From JANQGH01 sp039030175 (GTDB lineage Bacteria; Pseudomonadota; Alphaproteobacteria; DSM-16000; Inquilinaceae): DNA of 28,030 bases. The stretch lies in assembly GCA_039030175.1 (NCBI GenBank), contig JBCCER010000045.1, positions 1 through 28,030 of the forward strand, in the 5' to 3' direction. The notes beneath the pieces were generated by a model. It worked only from the letters and a program-made list of their open reading frames with translations, was not told where the DNA came from and did not search any database. Positions 15,616-24,839 of the stretch are shown piece after piece. The translations under genes were made by a program, and so were the position numbers. The stretch's first letter is position 1. Each line of letters begins with the position of its first letter.

Positions 15616-17220
15616 CTAGACCAACTGCTCCTTGGTCTTCATGAAACGAAGCTTGGGCCAGTTCTTTTCGGCGTCATCGAGATGCCAGGCGTTGCGCGCC
15701 ATGAAGACGAGCGTGCCGTCATGGTCGTCAGCAATGGCTGCCTGATTGCCGTCGGCGAACTTCTTGAGCTCGAGGGAATCGTCGGCCTCCACCCAGCGGG
15801 CCGTGTAGAGCGTTGTCGGCTCGAAATGGACCGGGATGTTGTACTCGGTGCGGATACGGTCGGCCAAAACCTCGAACTGCAGCGTGCCCACCACCCCCAC
15901 AATGTAGGCCGAATCCAATCTCGGCTTGAACACTCTAGCGGCCCCCTCCTCCGCCAGTTGCTCCAACGCCCGGCCAAGATGTTTGGCCTTCATCGGATCG
16001 TCCGGGCGGACGCGTTGCAGCAATTCCGGCGCGAAGCTTGGGATGCCGGTGAAGTGAAGTTCTTCGCCCTCGGTCAGCGCGTCGCCTATGCGCAGATTGC
16101 CGTGATTGGGCAAGCCGATGATGTCGCCGGCCCATGCCTCTTCGGCGACCTCACGGTCTTGAGCCAGGAATAGCACCGGATTGTGCATGTTGACCTGCTT
16201 GCCTGAACGGACATGGCGCAGCTTCATGCCGCGCTGGAAATGGCCGGAGGCGAGCCGCATGAAGGCGATGCGGTCGCGATGTTTGGGGTCCATGTTGGCC
16301 TGTATTTTGAAGACAAAGCCAGCAACCTTGTCCTCGTCAGGCTCGATGCTTCGCTCGGCGGTCGGTTGCGCGCGCGGCGACGGCGCCACCTCGGCCAAAC
16401 CCTGTAGCAGTTCGCGAACGCCGAAATTGTTGACCGCGCTGCCGAAATAGACCGGGCTGAGATTGCCCTCACGATATGAGGCTAGGTCGAACTCCGGCAT
16501 CAAGCCCCGAGCCATCTCGACCTCTTCGCGCAGCTGCTCAACGGCATAGTCGGGCAAGCGCTCATCCAACATTGGATCGTCGAGCCCCTGACAGGCCTCA
16601 CCTTCCGATGGCGTGGCCTTCTCGCCCTTCTCCATCAGCACGAGACGGTCGCGCAGAACGTCATAGCAGCCGAGAAAGCCTTGGCCCATGCCGATTGGCC
16701 AGCTGGCCGGCGTCAACTCCAACGCCAACTGCTGCTCAATCTCGTCCAGTAGGTCGAAGCTGTCGCGGCCGTCACGGTCCATCTTGTTTATGAACGTCAC
16801 GATCGGCACGTCGCGTAGGCGGCAGACCTCGAACAGCTTACGGGTTTGTTCCTCGATACCTTTGGCGGCATCGATGACCATCACGGCCGAATCGACGGCG
16901 GTCAGTGTGCGGTAGGTGTCTTCTGAGAAGTCTTCGTGGCCTGGCGTGTCGAGCAAATTGAAGATGCGGCCATCGTAATCGAAGGTCATGACCGAGGTGC
17001 CGACGGAGATGCCGCGCTCTTTCTCCACCTTCATCCAGTCAGACCTGGCGCGCCGGGCCTCGCCCTTGGCTTTCACAGCGCCGGCAAGCTGAATGGCGCC
17101 GCCGAACAGCAGCAGCTTTTCAGTCAGCGTCGTCTTGCCGGCATCGGGGTGGGCGATGATGGCAAAGGTGCGCCGTCGGGCGACCGGATCGGCCGGGTCA
17201 AAGGGCAACGAGTCAGGCAT
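15616..17220 (-). CDS. prfC: Peptide chain release factor 3
   Basis: 534 residues, normal length. This cytosolic translational GTPase recycles RF1/RF2 from the ribosome after termination. The GTPase motifs are intact: P-loop AHPDAGKTTL at 23-32, switch region SDWMKVEKERGISV at 60-73 which is specific to RF3, DTPGHEDF at 91-98 and NKMD at 145-148. Later RF3 segments such as LFLAQDREVAEEAWAGDI and VGVVGTLQFEVL are recognisable. It follows the DUF1491 gene after a 63-base gap on the same strand. prfC is not universal, being absent from many bacteria. No regulatory site is evident at its start, and the ribosome-binding site is weak. Confidence 0.97.
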   Translation of the reverse strand: MPDSLPFDPADPVARRRTFAIIAHPDAGKTTLTEKLLLFGGAIQLAGAVKAKGEARRARSDWMKVEKERGISVGTSVMTFDYDGRIFNLLDTPGHEDFSEDTYRTLTAVDSAVMVIDAAKGIEEQTRKLFEVCRLRDVPIVTFINKMDRDGRDSFDLLDEIEQQLALELTPASWPIGMGQGFLGCYDVLRDRLVLMEKGEKATPSEGEACQGLDDPMLDERLPDYAVEQLREEVEMARGLMPEFDLASYREGNLSPVYFGSAVNNFGVRELLQGLAEVAPSPRAQPTAERSIEPDEDKVAGFVFKIQANMDPKHRDRIAFMRLASGHFQRGMKLRHVRSGKQVNMHNPVLFLAQDREVAEEAWAGDIIGLPNHGNLRIGDALTEGEELHFTGIPSFAPELLQRVRPDDPMKAKHLGRALEQLAEEGAARVFKPRLDSAYIVGVVGTLQFEVLADRIRTEYNIPVHFEPTTLYTARWVEADDSLELKKFADGNQAAIADDHDGTLVFMARNAWHLDDAEKNWPKLRFMKTKEQLV

Positions 17221-17283
17221 GGCGGGGACATGCGACGATCCTGAGGGAATGTCAATAAGCTGGGGATAATGCCGGGGATACCG

Positions 17284-17622
17284 TCAGGTAAGCACCTTGC
17301 CGTCGAACGGGTGCCAGCCCTCGCGGTGCTCGATCTCGATCACCCACAGATCCGGATCGCGGCCGGCGGCACGGTCGATATAGGCCTGTGCATCCTGCTC
17401 GGTCATCGTGCCGCCCGACCCAGCCGTCATCCATGCCGGATTGCCGTCGAGATCGCGGGTCTGGCTCAGCAGGCGGCTCGTGCCATCGAGCAGGGATAGT
17501 TTCAGCAGGATCATGCCGCCCATGGCCTCGCCCCGCCGCAGCACATAGGCGCCGACCCCCTGGGTCGCGCAATGGCGCAGATGGGCCTTGACCACCGTCT
17601 CGGTCGGCAGGCGGTCGTCCAT
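17284..17622 (-). CDS. DUF1491 family protein
   Basis: 112 residues, cytosolic, no signal peptide. The family pattern is visible: an N-terminal RLPTETVVKAHLRHCATQGV, then YVLRRGEAMGGMILLKL and a C-terminal DPDLWVIEIEHREGWHPF. DUF1491 proteins are short alphaproteobacterial proteins without established function. The start lies 10 bases after the lysS stop, with its AAGG ribosome-binding site inside that junction, so it is co-transcribed with lysS. The link to a tRNA synthetase gives no firm hint about the job. Confidence 0.85.
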   Translation of the reverse strand: MDDRLPTETVVKAHLRHCATQGVGAYVLRRGEAMGGMILLKLSLLDGTSRLLSQTRDLDGNPAWMTAGSGGTMTEQDAQAYIDRAAGRDPDLWVIEIEHREGWHPFDGKVLT

Positions 17623-17632
17623 CCAATGAGCC

Positions 17633-19147
17633 TTAGCGTTTCTGGCGCAAGGTCGGAAAGGCGATGACGTCTCGGATCGACGGATTGCCGGTCATCAGCA
17701 TGGTCAGCCGATCGATGCCAATGCCCATACCGCCGGTCGGAGGTAGGCCGTATTCCAGCGCCGTAACGTAGTCCTCATCCATCATCTGGGCCTCGTCATC
17801 GCCGGCCGCACGGGCTTGGACTTGAGATAGGAACCGCTCGTATTGGTCCTGCGGGTCCGTCAGTTCGGAAAAGGCGTTGGCCACTTCCCAGCCGTTCACG
17901 AAGGTCTCGAACCGTTCCGTCAAGCGCGGGTCGCTGCGATGGACTTTGGCGAGTGGGGAGATGTCGCGGGGAAAATCGGTCACATGGATCGGCTGGATCT
18001 GCGCTGCCTCCGCCTTTTGCTCGAACACGATCTCGACAACCTGACCCCATGTCTCGTGCCCTTCGATTGGGCAATCGAGCGCCTTGGCGGCGTCGCGAGC
18101 CGCCTCATCACCGTCGATACCCATGAAATCAACGCCGGTGGCCTCCCTGACCAACTCGGTCATGCTGCGTCTTGGATAAGGCCCGGCAAAGTCGATCTCC
18201 TTGTCCTCGAATGTCGCAATCGTGGAACCGTTCAAAGCCGTCGCGGCACGTTCGAACAAGGTCTCGGCCAAGGCCATCATGTCCGTGTAGTCGGCATAGG
18301 CCTGGTAGAGCTCGACCGTGGTGAATTCAGGATTGTGCCGGGTCGATAGGCCTTCATTGCGGAAGCAACGGTTGATCTCGTAGACCCGCTCAAATCCGCC
18401 GACGACCAGCTTCTTCAAATAGAGCTCAGGCGCGATGCGCAGATAAAGCGGCATGTCGAGCGCGTTGTGATAGGTCTCGAACGGCTTGGCCGAGGCGCCG
18501 CCCAGGATCGGGTGTAGCATCGGCGTCTCGACTTCGAGAAAGCCCTGCTCCTCTAGCACTGAGCGGAATACCGAGATCAAGCGCGCCCGATGTCGGAAGG
18601 TCTGGCGGCTGTCCTCGTTCATGATCAGGTCGAGATAGCGCTGGCGATAGCGCTGCTCCACATCCGTGAGGCCGTGGTACTTCTCCGGCAGCGGCAGCAG
18701 CGTCTTCGACAGCAGGGTGATCTCTCGGGTATTGACCGTGAGTTCGCCGCGCTTTGTGCGCCGGACCAACCCATCGACCCCGATCAGATCGCCGATGTCC
18801 AGGAAGGCAAGCTTGGACCGCTCGTCTTCCGACATGAAGTCCTTGTGGCTGAAGATCTGAATTTTGCCTGTCTCGTCATGCAGGTCGATGAACATGCCAT
18901 TGTTGCGCATGGCCCGAATGCGCCCAGCGACTCGAACCCGATCCTCGGTCTCGGTATCGGACGGCAAGTCGGCATGCTTCTCCTGCAAGGCAGCCGCGTT
19001 GGCATTCTTGTCAAACCGATAGGGGTACGGATCGACCCCCGCCTCTCGCGCGGCGTTCAGCTTATCCAGACGCGACGCCTTAAGCGGATTGTCGGCCGGG
19101 TCATGCGGCGCGGCAAAGGCGCCATCGTGGGTGGAGTTATCGCTCAT
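17633..19147 (-). CDS. lysS: Lysyl-tRNA synthetase, class II
   Basis: 504 residues, normal length, cytosolic. The N-terminal OB-fold for the anticodon covers roughly residues 60-170 (VAGRIRAMRNNGMFIDLHD). The class II core follows: motif 1 around FLEVETPMLHPILGGASAKPF, motif 2 at FRNEGLSTRHNPEFTTVELY, and motif 3 at GLPPTGGMGIGIDRLTML near the end. It is the first gene of a run with DUF1491 and probably prfC. A good sigma-70-like promoter lies at 19204-19232, giving a leader of about 50 bases. It is divergent from the Fe-S helicase gene. Confidence 0.98.
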   Translation of the reverse strand: MSDNSTHDGAFAAPHDPADNPLKASRLDKLNAAREAGVDPYPYRFDKNANAAALQEKHADLPSDTETEDRVRVAGRIRAMRNNGMFIDLHDETGKIQIFSHKDFMSEDERSKLAFLDIGDLIGVDGLVRRTKRGELTVNTREITLLSKTLLPLPEKYHGLTDVEQRYRQRYLDLIMNEDSRQTFRHRARLISVFRSVLEEQGFLEVETPMLHPILGGASAKPFETYHNALDMPLYLRIAPELYLKKLVVGGFERVYEINRCFRNEGLSTRHNPEFTTVELYQAYADYTDMMALAETLFERAATALNGSTIATFEDKEIDFAGPYPRRSMTELVREATGVDFMGIDGDEAARDAAKALDCPIEGHETWGQVVEIVFEQKAEAAQIQPIHVTDFPRDISPLAKVHRSDPRLTERFETFVNGWEVANAFSELTDPQDQYERFLSQVQARAAGDDEAQMMDEDYVTALEYGLPPTGGMGIGIDRLTMLMTGNPSIRDVIAFPTLRQKR

Positions 19148-19203
19148 ATCAGTCCAAGTTGGCTGTCGGGCTGACAGTATCCGCCCGGGTCGAAAGGCGG
19201 CGC

Positions 19204-19232
19204 ACTATAAGGGCGGCCTTCTTGCATTTGAA
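19204..19232 (-). promoter_or_regulatory. Probable lysS promoter
   Basis: On the minus strand TTCAAA (19232-19227) and TATAGT (19209-19204) are 17 bases apart. They match sigma-70 consensus at 4 of 6 and 5 of 6 positions. A GC-rich discriminator (GCGCC) follows the -10, as is common for growth-rate-controlled translation genes. Confidence 0.45.
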
Positions 19233-19233
19233 G

Positions 19234-19255
19234 CGCAAGCACATGGTGCCTTGCG
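19234..19255. other. Bulged hairpin in the lysS-helicase divergent gap
   Basis: CGCAAG (19234-19239) pairs with CTTGCG (19250-19255), and CAC with GTG inside it, leaving one bulged C and a 3-base loop (ATG). It abuts the lysS -35 box and the first possible helicase start at 19256. It could be an operator or simply chance. Confidence 0.25.
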
Positions 19256-19294
19256 ATGCTGGCTTCAACGGAATTAATCCCTATCCTGATCCGC

Positions 19295-22099
19295 ATGCGC
19301 TCATCTAAGCCGAATCCAAGCAACCTGGCCTTGCCCGACGCCGATGCCGTGATCGTCGGTGCCGCGTCGGCAACGCTTGTTAGTGTGGACGGCGAGATTG
19401 AGACACTGAGCCCGGGTGAGCTAGCGGAAAGACTCGATGGCCCCCCGCTGCTGATGTGCCATGCCCGATCGGTTGCGCGTCGGACAGGGCGGGATTGGGT
19501 CGCGGGCTTCGATGTTTTGGAGCTGTTCGCCTTTGTTCATCCAGCCAAGTTCTGTCGGCCAACACCGCAGGGATTATGCGAACCATTAGGCCTCAAGATT
19601 CCTGACGACTCGGCCGGACTAGCCTTGGCCCTGCGGAGCATCGCCGGCCAATTGCTTGTGGATCTGGCCGGCCAAGGTGACGAACGCTCGGACCCGCTAG
19701 CGATCGCCTGGACCATGGGCCAGGGTGGCTGGCCATGGGCTCCCTTCGTACTGGCCGCGCTTGATGCGCCGGCTGGCCCAACGCCTGCGCGAAGTCGGCG
19801 GGCGCTTGAGATCTGGCACGGACTGCCGGAATGGCAGGGCGATGCGCCACCGCCACCGCCATCATCGCAGCCGGTCTCGGCGACCGAGGCCCGGCAAAGG
19901 CTGGGCAAGTTGCGGGGCACGGACGCAGAGGAGCGGCCGCAGCAGGCCGACTATGCCAGCGCCGTCGCGCAGGCTTTCGATCCAAAGCCGGCCGAAGACG
20001 CGCCGATTGCAGTGCTGGCTGAGGCGGGCACTGGCGTCGGCAAAACGCTCGGCTATCTCGCGCCGGCAACCGTTTGGGCCGAGAAGAACGGCGCCCCGGT
20101 CTGGATCTCCACCTTCACTCGCAACCTGCAGCATCAGATCGACCAGGAACTTGATCGGCTCGTTCTAGACCCGACCGACAAGGCACGGCGCGTGGTCATC
20201 CGAAAGGGTCGGGAAAACTATCTTTGCCTGCTGAATCTTGAAGACGCGGCGCGCGCTTTGCCTACGCAGCCGCAAACGGCTACGGCACTGGGCCTGATGG
20301 CCCGCTGGGCTGCCTCAACGCGCGATGGCGATCTGCAGGGCGGTGATTTTCCCGGTTGGCTCTCCGACCTTATTGGGCGCGGACGTAGCATGGGACTGGC
20401 CGACCGGCGCGGCGAGTGTATCTATTCAGCCTGCTCACACTATCAAAAATGTTTCATTGAGCGCAGCGTCCGGCGCGCGCGGCGGGCGGAGATCGTGATT
20501 GCCAACCATGCACTGGTGATGATCCAGGCAGCACTGGGCGGCATCGACGATCAGTATGTTCCAACGCGACTGATATTCGATGAGGGCCACCACCTGTTCG
20601 ATGCGGCCGACGGCGCCTTTTCCGGCCACCTGACGGCGCGCGAGACGGCTGAACTACGGCGTTGGTTGATCGGATCGCAAGTTGCCCGGCGGTCGCGCGC
20701 GCGGGGCCTGCGCCGCCGGATCGAGGATTTGATCGGCGACGAAACCGAAGCGCTGGAACAGCTCGATGAGATCGAGCGCGCGGCCCGCGCCCTGCCCGCC
20801 GAAGCCTGGGCGACACGCTTGCGAGCGGGCGAAGACGGTGCCGATGAGAACGGCAAGGCGCTGACCGATGACGGACTGCATGGCGCGGCGGAGCGGTTCT
20901 TGGCACTGGTTAGGCAACAGGTCTATGCGCGCGCCAGCGGCCGCGACGGGCCCTACAATCTTGAAACCGACGCGGTTCCGCCGATCGACGGAATCGACAC
21001 CGAAGCCGTTTCACTGCGCGCTCAACTCGTACGGTTACAGGCCCCGATGAAATCGTTAGCACGCACGCTGAAGCGCCGACTGGAGGATGAGGCCGAGAGT
21101 CTAGACACCAACACTCGACAACGGCTGGAAGCCAGCGCAAGGGGACTGGAGCGTCGCGCCATGGTCGAAGTGGGCACCTGGATCGCGATGCTTGACGCTT
21201 TGGCAGGCACGACGCCCGACGATGTAGTCGATTGGTTCGGCGTGGAACGAATTGAAGGGCGCGATATCGATGTCGGCTATTACCGCCATTATCTCGACCC
21301 GACGCGCCCGCTGGCCGCGACCTTGGCCGGCCCGACCCACGGCATGGTGGTTACGTCTGCCACACTGACGGACAGTTCCGGAGATATCGAACAGGACTGG
21401 GAAGGTGCAGAAGCCCGGACGGGCGCTATCCATCTGGCCCAACCGGCCATCCGCGCCCGCGTCCCCTCGCCCTTCGACTATCCGAAGCAGACCCGCGTTC
21501 TGATCGTGCGCGATGTCCGCAAGGACGATATGGACCAAGTCGCCGCCGCCTATCGCGCTCTTATCGAAGCAGCAGACGGCGGCACGCTGGGGCTATTTAC
21601 GGCGATCAGCCGGCTGCGCGCCGTGCACCGACGCTTGGCACCGGCGCTAGAAGCCAGCGGGCTACCGCTATTCGCCCAACATGTCGATGGCATGGACGTC
21701 TCGACCTTGGTCGACATCTTTCGCGGCGAGGAGCAGGCCTCGTTGCTCGGCACCGACGCCGTGCGCGACGGCGTCGACGTGCCCGGCCGCTCGCTGCGCC
21801 TGATCGTGTTCGACCGTGTGCCCTGGCCTCGACCGTCAATCCTGCAGCGAGCACGCGCGGAATACTTCGGCAAACAGCGCTATACGGACATGCTGACGCG
21901 CCTGCGTCTGAAACAGGCGTTCGGGCGATTGGTTCGGCGCGCGGACGACCGCGGTGTCTTTGTTCTGCTAGACCCTATGATGCCGACCCGGCTGACCGGC
22001 GCCTTTCCGGATGGCGTGGAGGTTGAACGGCTAGGGCTCGCCGAAGCGGTTCAGATTACGCGAAGTTTTCTGTCAGAGATGGGCAACGTATCAGAGTAA
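19295..22099 (+). CDS. DinG/YoaA-type Fe-S DNA helicase with a degenerate exonuclease-like N-terminus
   Basis: About 934 residues from ATG at 19295. An earlier ATG at 19256 would add 13 residues, and neither has a good ribosome-binding site. This superfamily 2 XPD-like 5'-3' helicase unwinds forked or R-loop DNA in repair. Walker A is AGTGVGKT at about residue 243. The four cluster cysteines are at about 310 and in GECIYSACSHYQKC at about 373-385, with the C-x4-C-x5-C spacing of E. coli DinG. The Walker B box is DEGH at about 428. VVTSATLTD is at about 686 and the arginine-rich motif FGRLVRR is at about 875. The first 240 residues resemble the C-terminal part of a DEDD exonuclease domain (FDVLELFAFVHP, then LCEPLGL) but lack its acidic metal ligands. 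Not in an operon with known repair genes. Confidence 0.93.
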   Translation: MRSSKPNPSNLALPDADAVIVGAASATLVSVDGEIETLSPGELAERLDGPPLLMCHARSVARRTGRDWVAGFDVLELFAFVHPAKFCRPTPQGLCEPLGLKIPDDSAGLALALRSIAGQLLVDLAGQGDERSDPLAIAWTMGQGGWPWAPFVLAALDAPAGPTPARSRRALEIWHGLPEWQGDAPPPPPSSQPVSATEARQRLGKLRGTDAEERPQQADYASAVAQAFDPKPAEDAPIAVLAEAGTGVGKTLGYLAPATVWAEKNGAPVWISTFTRNLQHQIDQELDRLVLDPTDKARRVVIRKGRENYLCLLNLEDAARALPTQPQTATALGLMARWAASTRDGDLQGGDFPGWLSDLIGRGRSMGLADRRGECIYSACSHYQKCFIERSVRRARRAEIVIANHALVMIQAALGGIDDQYVPTRLIFDEGHHLFDAADGAFSGHLTARETAELRRWLIGSQVARRSRARGLRRRIEDLIGDETEALEQLDEIERAARALPAEAWATRLRAGEDGADENGKALTDDGLHGAAERFLALVRQQVYARASGRDGPYNLETDAVPPIDGIDTEAVSLRAQLVRLQAPMKSLARTLKRRLEDEAESLDTNTRQRLEASARGLERRAMVEVGTWIAMLDALAGTTPDDVVDWFGVERIEGRDIDVGYYRHYLDPTRPLAATLAGPTHGMVVTSATLTDSSGDIEQDWEGAEARTGAIHLAQPAIRARVPSPFDYPKQTRVLIVRDVRKDDMDQVAAAYRALIEAADGGTLGLFTAISRLRAVHRRLAPALEASGLPLFAQHVDGMDVSTLVDIFRGEEQASLLGTDAVRDGVDVPGRSLRLIVFDRVPWPRPSILQRARAEYFGKQRYTDMLTRLRLKQAFGRLVRRADDRGVFVLLDPMMPTRLTGAFPDGVEVERLGLAEAVQITRSFLSEMGNVSE

Positions 22100-22149
22100 C
22101 GTGATCAACCAGCTGTTGCTTTAGTGGATGTGAGCTCTATCGTGACGGC

Positions 22150-22611
22150 ATGCGCCCACTTATTCCCATCTTCGCCATGTCTTTTCTTGTCGGCGCCTGC
22201 GTTACGGGAGGGTCTGATCTCGTCGCGACGGATCCGAATCCCGAAGTGGCGGCAGCGTCGGTCGCGGCCGAAGCTCAGCCTCAGCACTTCTGCTATTTTC
22301 TTGAAAGCGAAACGCTGACATCGGGCGTTCGTTTGACGTTGGGTGCCGGATCACACGTCCTTGGCAGGACCTATGGCACGATCCATGACGAAGACGCACC
22401 CTACTTCGCGTACTATGAACAAACCCATGACGGTGTGCTTTCAGGCGAAACGATATCGGTCACGACAATCACGGAAATCGAGTACGACGTTCAAACGGAC
22501 CAAGAGACCTGGAGGTTCTCACCGGAGCGATTGGTGCGAGATGACCTGACTTACCGGGCGGCGGATTGCGCTGTCATCGAAGCCCAGTTCGAAACAGAAA
22601 ACGAGAACTAG
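22150..22611 (+). CDS. Small putative lipoprotein, unknown function
   Basis: 153 residues that I do not recognise. The N-terminus MRPLIPIFAMSFLVGAC is a short lipoprotein signal with lipobox LVGAC, so Cys17 is the predicted lipid site. The mature part is acidic, with only two further cysteines (HFCYF and ADCAV), which could form one disulfide, and a predicted beta-rich pattern (TISVTTITEIEYDV). The gene starts 50 bases after the helicase stop and may be read from the same transcript. It is convergent with the short TAXI-like gene, with a 43-base gap. The ribosome-binding site is weak, but codon use resembles neighbouring genes. Confidence 0.65.
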   Translation: MRPLIPIFAMSFLVGACVTGGSDLVATDPNPEVAAASVAAEAQPQHFCYFLESETLTSGVRLTLGAGSHVLGRTYGTIHDEDAPYFAYYEQTHDGVLSGETISVTTITEIEYDVQTDQETWRFSPERLVRDDLTYRAADCAVIEAQFETENEN

Positions 22612-22654
22612 TCCAGCACTGAAAGATGCATGTACTCACAAGATAGCTCTTTGC

Positions 22655-23287
22655 CTAAGTCCGGAGCCTCTCTGGAACAGGCAGCGAGACGGCGTCAAAG
22701 TACCTCAGCGCACCTGGGTGTAAGGGGGCCGCAAAGACATCCTCGACCATATTCTCGGCGTCCAGCGAGACCAAGACTGGATGGAACCGGCGAAACGAGT
22801 CCAGATCCTCGAAGACAGATCTAACTACCTCGCAGACTACGTAATCCGGTACCTCTTCAGAGGTAATGAGCGTCTCATCGGCATATGGTATCCGACGAAC
22901 CGTGAAGAGACTTCGTATCTCGGGGTTTTCGCTAGTCGGGCCTACAGCCGGCACAAATCCAAAGGCAAGCTCACCCGATAAGATGGCCGTTTCGTTCACG
23001 ACCGGGCCTTCCGTCGACTGAACAGAGAGGCGAATGCCGTGATCGTCGCGACCTTCGTTTACAAATCTCTGAACCGCGCCTCCGATCTGATAGGACGGTT
23101 GGTAGACTTCCCCCGTCCCGACAAAATAGGTCTGCTCGGGCGGTTCGACTGGCGTTCCGCAGACTTCGGCGCCATTTGCCGCAACCGTCCGGGGTTCGTC
23201 AACAGCCTGACACGCGGCCAGACCAAGGGTAGTCGCAAGACCAACAGCGACAGACGTTCGTAAGCGACGATTCACTCTTTGCGACAT
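22655..23287 (-). CDS. Short TAXI-type solute-binding lipoprotein lacking the middle domain
   Basis: 210 residues from ATG at 23287, with GGAG well placed upstream; the longer start at 23341 has no signal at its end. Lipobox LAAC gives lipidated Cys26. Residues 54-112 match the start of TAXI family TRAP solute receptors: YFVGTGEVYQPSYQIGG, then a Thr-Glu-Gly-Pro near 92 and the asparagine region VVNETAILSGELAFGF. Residues 127-198 match the end of the same family: PYADETLITSEEVPDYVV, a helix with SVFEDL, and LHPGALRYF. Full members are about 320 residues, so some 120 residues between are missing, in frame. No TRAP permease gene is nearby. It may be a shortened sensor or binding protein, or a decayed gene that stayed open. 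Confidence 0.75.
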   Translation of the reverse strand: MSQRVNRRLRTSVAVGLATTLGLAACQAVDEPRTVAANGAEVCGTPVEPPEQTYFVGTGEVYQPSYQIGGAVQRFVNEGRDDHGIRLSVQSTEGPVVNETAILSGELAFGFVPAVGPTSENPEIRSLFTVRRIPYADETLITSEEVPDYVVCEVVRSVFEDLDSFRRFHPVLVSLDAENMVEDVFAAPLHPGALRYFDAVSLPVPERLRT

Positions 23288-23380
23288 GGTTCTCCGTTTG
23301 ATTCGTTGAGGCCGATCAAAGCCAGTTGTTGTGCCGATCATTGCCAGGCTTAGGACTGGACACCTGAGAAACTGTCTTCG

Positions 23381-24832
23381 CTAACTGGTCAGCGTTTGAT
23401 AAAGCGCCAGGTAGTCTTTGGCCGCACGGTCCCAGCTAAAGTCCATACCCATGGCGGTCTGCTGAATGGCTTGCCATTGGGCCTGGTCTTGCCACTGATC
23501 GCAGACCCAGCCGAGCGTGCCGGCAAGGGCATCAATCGTTGCAAGGTTGAAATTGAAGCCTGTGGCTGTGCCAGCAGCGACGGCTTTGGCGTCGGCATTG
23601 ACCACCGTGTCGGCAAGGCCGCCCGTGTTACGGACCAGCGGCAAGCTGCCGTACTTCATGGCGTAGATCTGGGTGAGGCCGCACGGTTCAGCGCGGCTGG
23701 GAACCAAGACAACGTCGCTGCCCGCGATGATGAGATGGGCCAGTTCCTCATCATAACCCAGAACCGCCCCAACTTGACTGGGAGCGCTGCTCGCAGCCTC
23801 TCGAAAGCCAGTCTCCAGCCCTTGCTCGCCGGTGCCCAGCAGAGCGAGCTGACCGTCGCGCTGCAAAAGAACAGGCAGCGCGCCAAGCAGCAGGTCGAGC
23901 CCCTTGTGCCAGGTTAGCCGACTAACGACACCGAACAGCGGCGCCTTGGCGGACACTTCAAGGCCCAGCTTCTTTTGCAATGCCTCCTTCGCCGCCGCCT
24001 TGCGCTCGAGAGTATCCGGTCCGTAGGGCTTTGGCAGCCGGTGATCATTTGCCGGGTTCCAAACGTCGTAGTCGGCACCGTTAACGATGCCCGACAATAC
24101 CCCCGACCGTGACTGCAATAGTCCGTCCAATCCGCATCCATGCTCAACAGTCTGGATTTCATGGGAATAGGTCCGGCTGACGGTCGTGATCCTATCCGCC
24201 GTCACCAGGCCCGCCTTTAGGAATGAGACCTGACCGTAGAATTCCAGCCCAGACGGCGAGAAGCTGGCGGACGGCAGTCCGAGCCAGGCGAAGGTGTCGG
24301 CGGGAAACAGGCCCTGATAGGCCAGATTGTGTATGGCGACGGCTGTCTTGGGGCGCGGCGCGGAATCGAAGGCGAGATAGGCCGGCGTCAGCCCCGATTG
24401 CCAATCGTGGCAATGGACGACATCAGGGCGCCATTTTGGGTCAAGACCGCGCGCCAGTTCCGCGCCCGTCCATCCAAGAGCTGCAAACCGCCTGGCATTG
24501 TCGTCCCAATCGCGACCGTCGGCGTCCAGGTAAGGGGTGCCAGGGCGGCCATAAAAGCCAGGCACGTCAAGCACATAGGCGCCGGCGCCAACGCCCTCAA
24601 GCGTCCCCTCCAAAACCCGTGCCGGCCCGCCGCCAAACAGGTTCGGCCACTCGGCAATCGCCGACATCGCGCCTGCCGCCGCCATGACGCCGGGGTAGCC
24701 CGGGATGAGAATACGGGCTGGCGCGCCAAGACGGTTCAACGCGGGGGGCAGCGCACCTATCACGTCGGCCAACCCCCCGGTCTTGACTAGGGGGTAAAGC
24801 TCCGACGCGATCTGTAGAGAGTTTATCGCCAC
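23381..24832 (-). CDS. glgA: Glycogen synthase (ADP-glucose type)
   Basis: 483 residues from a GTG start at 24832. This cytosolic GT5 glycosyltransferase extends alpha-1,4-glucan chains from ADP-glucose. The N-terminal ADP-glucose loop KTGGLADVIGALP is at residues 17-29. HCHDWQSGL and HNLAYQGLFP follow, and the C-terminal domain has the GT-B active-site segment SRAEPCGLTQIYAMKYG at about residue 375. Length is normal. It starts 7 bases after glgC, so the two are one operon, and the synthesis of ADP-glucose and its use are coupled. glgB, glgX and glgP are not in the window. Confidence 0.97.
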   Translation of the reverse strand: MAINSLQIASELYPLVKTGGLADVIGALPPALNRLGAPARILIPGYPGVMAAAGAMSAIAEWPNLFGGGPARVLEGTLEGVGAGAYVLDVPGFYGRPGTPYLDADGRDWDDNARRFAALGWTGAELARGLDPKWRPDVVHCHDWQSGLTPAYLAFDSAPRPKTAVAIHNLAYQGLFPADTFAWLGLPSASFSPSGLEFYGQVSFLKAGLVTADRITTVSRTYSHEIQTVEHGCGLDGLLQSRSGVLSGIVNGADYDVWNPANDHRLPKPYGPDTLERKAAAKEALQKKLGLEVSAKAPLFGVVSRLTWHKGLDLLLGALPVLLQRDGQLALLGTGEQGLETGFREAASSAPSQVGAVLGYDEELAHLIIAGSDVVLVPSRAEPCGLTQIYAMKYGSLPLVRNTGGLADTVVNADAKAVAAGTATGFNFNLATIDALAGTLGWVCDQWQDQAQWQAIQQTAMGMDFSWDRAAKDYLALYQTLTS

Positions 24833-24839
24833 GGCGGAA

